Shown here: piece by piece, positions 57,015-64,000 of the stretch
How the letters are laid out: each line of letters begins with the position of its first letter
Numbering within the stretch: the stretch's first letter is position 1
Assembly: GCF_003203515.1 (NCBI RefSeq)
Contig: NZ_BGNG01000001.1
Coordinates: 620,001-684,000 of the forward strand
Reading direction: 5' to 3'
From: Glaciecola sp. KUL10
GTDB taxonomy: Bacteria; Pseudomonadota; Gammaproteobacteria; Enterobacterales; Alteromonadaceae
DNA length: 64,000 bases
Position numbers and translations under genes: made by a program
The notes under the pieces: model-generated
The model's input: the letters and a program-made list of their open reading frames with translations, nothing else
Told to the model about the DNA's origin: nothing
The model's database searches: none

Positions 57015-59210
57015 TTAATCTGTACTTGCTGCCTTACGTCTATTATCGACAGCCTTTGCCAAATTAGAGATACTTTGGTCATTAAAAATATCCACTAAAT
57101 TGCGACTCAATTTGCGCTTCCAGTTTGGATATTCTTTAAAAGTACCAGGGATATTAACGGGTTTATCCATTTGTAACCAGTCTTCTAATTGCAAGCTCAA
57201 TAGCGCACTTGAACCGCTTGCCATATGAGTTTGCATGCCATAGTTCAATTCAGTCGTCATACCCACATGATTAACGTCACGGCTAATATGTTCAGATATA
57301 GAATGGTGACCATGCAAGGTATTTAAAATTTGCTGCTTGTTATCATGACGAGTGTTGTACAAGGTATTCAACACATCTTGATCAGGGTACAAACCCACTT
57401 CTTTGCCAAGCGCCAAATCATCGCAATGCCAATAACCGCTTAGTGTCGGCATATCGTGGGTGGTAAGAGTACACATCGACTGTACTGGATAATGTGAAGG
57501 CGAATAAAAACCACCGTCTTGAGCTTGCTCAAAGAAAAATAGGCGATACGAATACATGCCGTTGTCTGCAAGTTTACTGCGTATTTCTTCTGGTACTGTG
57601 CCTAAATCCTCACCAATCACTAGGCTTTCATTGCGTACACTTTCTAATGCTAGAATACCCAGTAAATCGTCTACAGGATAGTAAACATAACCGCCTTTTC
57701 CTGCGTCGTCACCACGATAAACCCACCACAAGCGTAACAAGGCCATTACGTGATCGATTCGCAGTGCGCCTGACTTTTTCATGTTTGAGCTAAATAAATC
57801 GATGATCGGCTGATAGGCCTGCTCATACAATTTTTGAGGATCCATTGGCGGCAGTCCCCAGTTTTGACCCAGTGGACCCAAAATATCTGGCGGAGCGCCT
57901 ACGCTAGCATCAGTGCAATACAAAGATTTATTTCCCCAAATCTCCGCACTACCCTCGCTTACACCGACAGCAAGGTCTCGATACAAACCTAGCAACATGC
58001 CGCTACTTTTAGCTTTGTCGCTTGCTGCTTCAAACTGTTGTGCTGCCTGCCATTGTAGAAACTGATAAAACGCGACAAGGTCTTTTTCTTTTTTCGCGAA
58101 TTTAGCGACTTCAGGCGAATCGAAATCCTTGTATTCATCTGGGAAAACAGGCCAACCCCAGTGATCTTTGCCATCGCGCTTGAGTGTTTCTTGTAGTGCC
58201 TCGCATATCGAAAGCGTTGCAAGGCTTTCGCCGCCTTCTGCGATGAATGCTTTAAAAGCTTTGTTTAGCTTCGTGTTTTTGCTCAGGTGCTTTGCCTTAA
58301 ACGTCTTAAATACACGCTTTAAGGCTTCATACTTAACTTCTGCTACCCCCTCATAATCTATGTATTCAAGGCTTCTTAAATGGCTTAGCTTTTGCTGAAT
58401 GTCTTCGCTGTTGAACCAAGCTTGTGTGTCTTCATCCTCGAAGGTGTCTATTGTCGTGACGTCAATATACAAGGAGTTTAACCAACGTCTTGAACTTGGC
58501 CCGTATGGCGAACACGCATCGGGGTTAGATGGATACAAAGCATGAATGGGATTGAGTCCGATAAAGTCTGCGCCTTGCAAGGCAGCTTGCTCGACTAAGT
58601 TCGCAAGATCAGAAAAATCGCCAACACCCCAATTTGCTTCGCTTCTGAGGCAATATAGTTGAACGCTTAATCCCCAGATTTTTTTCCCCGCTTGGATTTC
58701 GTTAGGGATAAAACAACGTTGTGGAACGGTTATTTGTCTGCCCGTAGAAAGTTTTTTATTACCGCGTTTTAAAGTCAATGCGTGATAACCAAGAGGCAAA
58801 AGCATATCTGTTGTAACAAGATATTGTTGAAACTCGATATCCGAAATATCGACACTGGCCTGTAGCTGATTATCTACTGGCACAAAATCAACGACTTGCT
58901 CTTCACCATCTTCTAGCTCAATGACGAGTTTATGTTTGCTGGCGGCATGCTCAATTGCAACACGAACCACAAAGCTAAAATGTTCATCAACCTTGCTAAC
59001 CTTTACTGGGTTAAGCGGCGTCAACCATTGTTCTTCAGCTTCTTGCTGAACCTGCTCGGCAAGTGCCGATTCGTTTTCAGTGTCGTAGCCCATCGCTTTA
59101 AGCAACTTTATTTTGCTTTGCTCAGATATCACTGCGGGTTTTCCCCAAGCATCGATGAAGTTTGATTCGATTCCGCGTTCTTCAACTAAGCGTTCTAAGT
59201 ATTGGTTCAT
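57015..59210 (-). CDS. malQ: 4-alpha-glucanotransferase (amylomaltase)
   Basis: 731 residues, GH77. Motifs include WGVGDFSDL, INPIHALYPSNP-like GLNPIHALYPS, LRIDHVMALLRLWW with the nucleophile Asp, VIGEDLGTVPEE with the acid Glu and CTLTTHDMPTLSGYW. It carries the N-terminal extension of the E. coli MalQ type. It disproportionates maltodextrins in the cytoplasm. It is first of malQ-glgB-glgX and divergent from gap. Confidence 0.95.
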   Translation of the reverse strand: MNQYLERLVEERGIESNFIDAWGKPAVISEQSKIKLLKAMGYDTENESALAEQVQQEAEEQWLTPLNPVKVSKVDEHFSFVVRVAIEHAASKHKLVIELEDGEEQVVDFVPVDNQLQASVDISDIEFQQYLVTTDMLLPLGYHALTLKRGNKKLSTGRQITVPQRCFIPNEIQAGKKIWGLSVQLYCLRSEANWGVGDFSDLANLVEQAALQGADFIGLNPIHALYPSNPDACSPYGPSSRRWLNSLYIDVTTIDTFEDEDTQAWFNSEDIQQKLSHLRSLEYIDYEGVAEVKYEALKRVFKTFKAKHLSKNTKLNKAFKAFIAEGGESLATLSICEALQETLKRDGKDHWGWPVFPDEYKDFDSPEVAKFAKKEKDLVAFYQFLQWQAAQQFEAASDKAKSSGMLLGLYRDLAVGVSEGSAEIWGNKSLYCTDASVGAPPDILGPLGQNWGLPPMDPQKLYEQAYQPIIDLFSSNMKKSGALRIDHVMALLRLWWVYRGDDAGKGGYVYYPVDDLLGILALESVRNESLVIGEDLGTVPEEIRSKLADNGMYSYRLFFFEQAQDGGFYSPSHYPVQSMCTLTTHDMPTLSGYWHCDDLALGKEVGLYPDQDVLNTLYNTRHDNKQQILNTLHGHHSISEHISRDVNHVGMTTELNYGMQTHMASGSSALLSLQLEDWLQMDKPVNIPGTFKEYPNWKRKLSRNLVDIFNDQSISNLAKAVDNRRKAASTD

Positions 59211-59379
59211 TCAACTTTCCTGCGCCATTGGCAAAAACCTTTGCCTTGGTGATTAATTTAGCGTTTTTGCAACATTATTTTAACTGCGCATTATTCAGTA
59301 GTTTGAGCAATAGCGCATTTGAATACGTTTGCAATAGACTGTAAGCGCACATAAGGCTTGTACAACTTTTTAACGTACT

Positions 59380-59394
59380 TGTAATTAAACAACA
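59380..59394. promoter_or_regulatory. HexR-like operator between malQ and gap
   Basis: TGTAATTAAACAACA matches 13 of 15 positions of the HexR palindrome TGTAATTAAATTACA. It lies 99 bp upstream of the gap start and 170 bp upstream of the malQ start, so it could control either. Confidence 0.55.
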
Positions 59395-59462
59395 ATTATA
59401 AAGAATATTTTGCATTTTGTTTACTTTCGATCCATAATTTTCGTAATTTTATTTCATAGTAA

Positions 59463-60488
<1,026 letters not shown>

Positions 60489-60515
60489 ACAAATGCATTA
60501 CTAAACAATCTTGTA

Positions 60516-60546
60516 AAAGCGGCTATCACAGCCGCTTTTTTGTTTT
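60516..60546 (+). terminator. Intrinsic terminator after gap
   Basis: Stem AAGCGGCT/AGCCGCTT with a 6-nt loop followed by TTTTTTGTTTT, 28 bp past the gap stop codon. Confidence 0.88.
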
Positions 60547-60593
60547 CTTATGTTAGCTAAACCTCAAGCCGTTAATAAAATGAGAAAAGAATC

Positions 60594-61511
60594 ATGAGTC
60601 AAACCGATTTAAAAGCAGTTTTAAATGATGCGCAATATCTGTCGCTGGGTCAGTACGGCGAATTAGATACAATTGAGATAAATCATCCCACATGTAAAGC
60701 GGCTATTTCATTATTTGGTGCACACCTCTTAAGTTTTACCCCGTCAAGTGACAATATAAACCGGCTTTGGCTTAGCCCAAGCAGTGTGTCAAATGGTTCC
60801 AAGCCAATAAGAGGTGGTGTTCCCGTCTGCTGGCCTTGGTTTGCAGCTAACCAGCCAAAAGCAGTTGATGAATACTGTGAACAACATAACTTAAAAGCGC
60901 CCTCACATGGCTATGCTCGCACTCAAGTTTGGCAATTAGATGAATTTGAGGAGAACGATAACTTTGTTGAACTTCGTTTGAGTCCAACTGAATTGGCTCA
61001 GTTTTCATATTGCAGTGATTTTAGTGTTCAATTGATAGTTCGCTTTGATAGCGAATGTAAAATGGATCTTATTACTCATAATCAATCTACATCGAGCGTC
61101 GAGTTTGGCTCTGCATTGCATTCTTATTTCGCTGTAGAAGATATAAAAAATGTAACGCTTGAGGGCGTCAATTCTGAATATCAAGATAAAACGCAAGGGT
61201 TCGCAACCTGCCCTCCCCAGTCACCATATGTTATCAATAAAGAAGTTGACCGAATCCATGGCAAAGATAACATGGAAGATGTAGAAGTCATTAATATCGC
61301 AAAAAGCAACGAATCGCTTAGCAATATTCAGGTCAGCAACCAGGGAAATAATGCTGCAGTGATATGGAATCCTTGGATGCTCAATAGTCAAGCATTGCCT
61401 GATATGCAGGATGATGGATATAAAACAATGGTATGTGTTGAGTCTGCAATTGTGGCGCCAATAAAACTATTAGCTATGCAATCCCATTGCCTTTCACAAA
61501 CGATAAAATAA
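60594..61511 (+). CDS. yeaD: D-hexose-6-phosphate mutarotase
   Basis: 305 residues of the aldose-1-epimerase superfamily. Landmarks: GAHLLSFTP, the substrate Arg in KPIRGGVPVCWPWFA, SHGYARTQVW with the conserved His, and SALHSYFAVEDI with the second His. It equilibrates glucose-6-phosphate anomers. It follows gap as in E. coli but after a terminator, so it may have its own promoter. Confidence 0.93.
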   Translation: MSQTDLKAVLNDAQYLSLGQYGELDTIEINHPTCKAAISLFGAHLLSFTPSSDNINRLWLSPSSVSNGSKPIRGGVPVCWPWFAANQPKAVDEYCEQHNLKAPSHGYARTQVWQLDEFEENDNFVELRLSPTELAQFSYCSDFSVQLIVRFDSECKMDLITHNQSTSSVEFGSALHSYFAVEDIKNVTLEGVNSEYQDKTQGFATCPPQSPYVINKEVDRIHGKDNMEDVEVINIAKSNESLSNIQVSNQGNNAAVIWNPWMLNSQALPDMQDDGYKTMVCVESAIVAPIKLLAMQSHCLSQTIK

Positions 61512-61513
61512 AA

Positions 61514-61546
61514 AAATGGCCCACATAAATGTGAGCCATTGTTATT
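61514..61546. terminator. Bidirectional terminator between yeaD and eda
   Basis: Stem ATGGCCCACAT/ATGTGAGCCAT with one mismatch. T-rich tracts follow on both strands, strongest on the minus strand (TTTTTTATTTT) for the eda transcript. A 13-bp direct repeat TTTATAGCATCAT (61545 and 61563) lies next to it. Confidence 0.8.
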
Positions 61547-61585
61547 TATAGCATCATCTTTTTTTATAGCATCATAAAGCGCCGT

Positions 61586-62218
61586 TTAGATATCACAAGC
61601 CGCTTTTGCTAAGTCTGTGATGATAGACCATTGCTTATTTTCAATTGCGTCGGTAGGTGCCAACCATGAACCACCGCAACATTTTACGTTTGGCAATGCC
61701 AAGTATTCTTGATAGTTACTTGGACTGATACCACCCGTTGGGCAAAATACGATATCTGGGAATGGCCCGCCGATAGATTTAAGTGCTTTAACACCGCCTG
61801 CGGCTTCTGCTGGGAAGAATTTAAGATGGTCGTAACCAGCATCTTTGGCTTTCATTAAATCAGAAATATTGGAAATACCAGGGATTAGCGGAATAGAACC
61901 TTCTTTACCCGCTTTTAGTAAGTCTGCCGTCAAGCCAGGGCTTATCGCAAATTTAGCGCCTGCATCTGTGACCGCCTTCAATTGCTCTCTGTTCGTCACG
62001 GTTCCTGCGCCAATATAGGCTTCAGGCAGTGCTTCAGCAATTGTTCGAATAACATCCATGGCTGCTTCAGTACGAAGCGTCACCTCAAGTACATTAATAC
62101 CACCAGCAATAAGTGCTTCGGCGATTGGCAAAGCATCCTCTACCTTGTCTATTACTAAGACAGGTACGACTGGCCCTTGGTTAAAAACTTCCTGTGAGGT
62201 GTATTTCCAGTTATTCAT
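61586..62218 (-). CDS. eda: KDPG/KHG aldolase
   Basis: 210 residues. Cleaves 2-keto-3-deoxy-6-phosphogluconate to pyruvate and glyceraldehyde 3-phosphate. The catalytic Glu is in VLEVTLRT, the Schiff-base Lys in [12 protein letters not shown], and GAGTVTN and [10 protein letters not shown] bind phosphate. It overlaps glk by 8 nt; last gene of edd-glk-eda. Confidence 0.97.
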   Translation of the reverse strand: MNNWKYTSQEVFNQGPVVPVLVIDKVEDALPIAEALIAGGINVLEVTLRTEAAMDVIRTIAEALPEAYIGAGTVTNREQLKAVTDAGAKFAISPGLTADLLKAGKEGSIPLIPGISNISDLMKAKDAGYDHLKFFPAEAAGGVKALKSIGGPFPDIVFCPTGGISPSNYQEYLALPNVKCCGGSWLAPTDAIENKQWSIITDLAKAACDI

Positions 62219-63179
62219 CTTCTATAGTTCTCTTTGATTGTTGTAACAAAAATGCCAATGCGCCGAGTAGCCCATGGTCTGGTTCATCAATTACGTAAGT
62301 AGGAATATCCTTAACGTATTCTTTGAAATCACCTTTCGCTTCAAAGTAAGCTCTAAAGTCACTATTCACAAAGAATTTACCAAGTTTTGAGACAATTCCG
62401 CCACCAATGAATACACCACCAGTGGTGCATAAATTAAGTGCGAGATTGCCAGCAAAGCTTCCCATTACACGGCAGAACTGTTGGGCAGTTTCTACGCATA
62501 ATTGATCCGAATTATTAATTGCGTTTTCGCTAATGTCAGCAGGATCACTGAACTGTTTTTCCATGCCTTTCGCTTCTGCTAAAGCGTTGTAGATATTTAC
62601 GATACCGCGACCTGACAACACTTCTTCTGCCGAAGCACGGCCAAATTTATTTTGTAGGTACTGCCAGACAATGAGGCCATTTTCGTCAGTCGGTGCAAAG
62701 TCTACATGACCACCTTCACCGTCAAGTGTCTGCCAACCTTTAGACGTCCACGTTAAGTGTTCTACACCCAAACCTGTTCCGGGCCCGAATACTGCGATAT
62801 TGCCTTTATCCTTGGCTTTTCCTTGACCAACGGCGATCACTTGGTTGTGATTAAGCGTTGGGAGAGAATGAGCCACGGCGGTAAAGTCATTGATGACGTG
62901 CAAAGCATCAAGGCCAAGCTGAGTTTGCAATGCAGATTTAGAAAATTCCCAAGTGTGGTTGGTCATTTTTACTAGATCGTTATTTACTGGGCAAGCAATG
63001 CCTATGCAACCTTCAGTGAAACCTGTATCTGTGCATTCGTTTTGAAAGAAAAGTATCGCGTCTGCAATGGTGTCAAACTCAGTACACAAATACTTTTTAA
63101 TCAGCGAAATACGCCCATTTTCAACTAGAGCTAGTCTAATATTAGTGCCGCCAACATCGGCTATAAATCGCTGACTCAT
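62211..63179 (-). CDS. glk: Glucokinase
   Basis: 322 residues of the proteobacterial glucokinase family. ATP-binding [11 protein letters not shown] lies at the N-terminus; the sugar site includes [12 protein letters not shown] and [21 protein letters not shown] and [14 protein letters not shown] follow. The ATG at 63179 overlaps the edd stop (ATGA) and gives the normal length; an upstream start at 63212 would lie inside edd. It supplies glucose 6-phosphate to the ED pathway. Confidence 0.96.
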   Translation of the reverse strand: MSQRFIADVGGTNIRLALVENGRISLIKKYLCTEFDTIADAILFFQNECTDTGFTEGCIGIACPVNNDLVKMTNHTWEFSKSALQTQLGLDALHVINDFTAVAHSLPTLNHNQVIAVGQGKAKDKGNIAVFGPGTGLGVEHLTWTSKGWQTLDGEGGHVDFAPTDENGLIVWQYLQNKFGRASAEEVLSGRGIVNIYNALAEAKGMEKQFSDPADISENAINNSDQLCVETAQQFCRVMGSFAGNLALNLCTTGGVFIGGGIVSKLGKFFVNSDFRAYFEAKGDFKEYVKDIPTYVIDEPDHGLLGALAFLLQQSKRTIEDE

Positions 63180-64000
63180 GCTATCGGCCCTTGATCGTAA
63201 AACAATGAACAAGCACCTTCTTCAGCGCCCGTAAGGGTTGCGCGCATGCCGCCAAACATTTCTCTGCCCATGCCAACATGGCTCATGCTTAGGTCGACTT
63301 TAGCGAATTCTCTTGCATCGAGCTCTGCTTGGTCGACATGCAGGATGAGTTCGCCTGTCGCGGTGTTTATTTCGATTAGATCGCCATCCTTCACTTTACC
63401 AATTAAACCGCCTTTGTAGGCTTCTGGAGTCAAATGGATAGCCGCAGGTACTTTACCCGATGCACCTGACATACGACCGTCGGTGACTAATGCCACTTTG
63501 TAACCCTTATCTTGTAAAACACCCAATGGAGGTGTCAATCTATGTAACTCAGGCATACCAATCGCAGATGGGCCTTGGAAACGCACAACCACGATGCAAT
63601 CTTTATCTAATTGGCCCGACTGAAACGCTTCGTCCAATGCATACTGATCTTCAAATACAACTGCAGGCGCTTTTATGTGACAAACAGGCTCTTTTAGAGC
63701 AGATGTTTTTATAACCGCTCTTCCTAACGCACCATCAAGTACTGATAGGCCGCCGTCTGGCTTAAACGGTTGCTCGACAGAAGCCAATACTTCTTTATCA
63801 AGTGAAGTTTGTGGTCCATCCACCCATTCAAGTTCGCCATCGCGAAGTTGTGGTTCTTTAGTGTATTGATCCAATCCGCGACCACATATCGTATTCACAT
63901 CATTGTGAAGCAAGCCCGCGTCTAGTAATTGTTTGAACAATAAAGACATGCCGCCTGCAGCAACAAAGTGGTTAATATCTGCAGAACCATTTGGATATAT
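63176..64000 (-). CDS. edd: Phosphogluconate dehydratase, C-terminal part (cut by window edge)
   Basis: The last 274 residues of an approximately 600-residue IlvD/Edd-family enzyme. The frame is open to the window edge and begins YPNGSADINHFVAAGG. It includes KTSALKEPVCHIKAPAVVFE, GPSAIGMPELHRLTPPLGVL and VTDGRMSGASGKVPAAIHL-type dehydratase motifs. The enzyme dehydrates 6-phosphogluconate to KDPG using an iron-sulfur cluster. Head of edd-glk-eda; its promoter lies outside the window. Confidence 0.96.
   Translation of the reverse strand: MYPNGSADINHFVAAGGMSLLFKQLLDAGLLHNDVNTICGRGLDQYTKEPQLRDGELEWVDGPQTSLDKEVLASVEQPFKPDGGLSVLDGALGRAVIKTSALKEPVCHIKAPAVVFEDQYALDEAFQSGQLDKDCIVVVRFQGPSAIGMPELHRLTPPLGVLQDKGYKVALVTDGRMSGASGKVPAAIHLTPEAYKGGLIGKVKDGDLIEINTATGELILHVDQAELDAREFAKVDLSMSHVGMGREMFGGMRATLTGAEEGACSLFYDQGPIA

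Noticed and set aside
61545-61575. 13-bp direct repeat TTTATAGCATCAT
   Set aside because: Short, adjacent to a terminator and without further copies noticed; probably a local slippage duplication.

Overview
The window looks like chromosomal DNA of a marine gammaproteobacterium of the Alteromonadales (Alteromonas/Glaciecola/Paraglaciecola-like). This is inferred from protein character, moderate-to-low GC, a DUF3012 lipoprotein, and an E. coli-like gene order in the housekeeping blocks; no species call is possible from sequence alone.

Layout. 0-2.4 kb: nhaR, an HPF/RaiA-like gene, a MarR regulator and a small DUF3012 lipoprotein. 2.4-8.0 kb (minus): ftsH-folP-glmM-tpiA-secG-tRNA-Leu(GAG), the familiar ftsH locus but without rlmE, which normally sits between yhbY and ftsH. 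8.3-11.8 kb: yhbY, an SDR dehydrogenase and a Lon-family AAA protease. 12.1-25.1 kb (plus): the cell-envelope/lipoate block leuS-lptE-holA-nadD-rsfS-rlmH-mrdA-mrdB-rlpA-dacA-ybeD-lipB-lipA in E. coli order. 25.2-28.4 kb: a membrane CadC-like regulator divergent from a class C beta-lactamase-like serine hydrolase. 28.5-31.6 kb: cydAB behind a GbsR-type regulator with a perfect FNR-type box upstream. 32-36.4 kb: ansA, a 948-residue DUF349 coiled-coil protein, a YeaC-like protein and a zinc-ribbon membrane protein. 36.6-39.5 kb: an AGCS symporter and an M14 carboxypeptidase.

The accessory region is 39.9-47.8 kb. It carries two adjacent membrane-anchored DUF4041 plus GIY-YIG nuclease genes, which match the architecture of the SNIPE anti-phage nuclease, followed by a voltage-gated K+ channel. 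After that come at least three attC-like integron recombination sites in one orientation. They flank a membrane-protein cassette, a TIR-domain (CAP12/Pycsar-type) cassette interrupted by a decayed IS3-family transposase, a truncated cassette ORF and a cassette ORF broken by a stop codon. No integrase is visible, so it resembles a small CALIN (attC cluster lacking an integrase) next to a defence module.

48-64 kb is central carbon metabolism. It has a long-form GAPDH with a perfect HexR palindrome upstream, msrB, gnd, the glycogen/maltodextrin genes malQ-glgB-glgX, the classical gap-yeaD pair with a degenerate HexR site, and the Entner-Doudoroff operon edd-glk-eda, whose edd runs off the right edge. 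Together these genes import, store and degrade glucose polymers through the ED pathway, with HexR as the likely common regulator.
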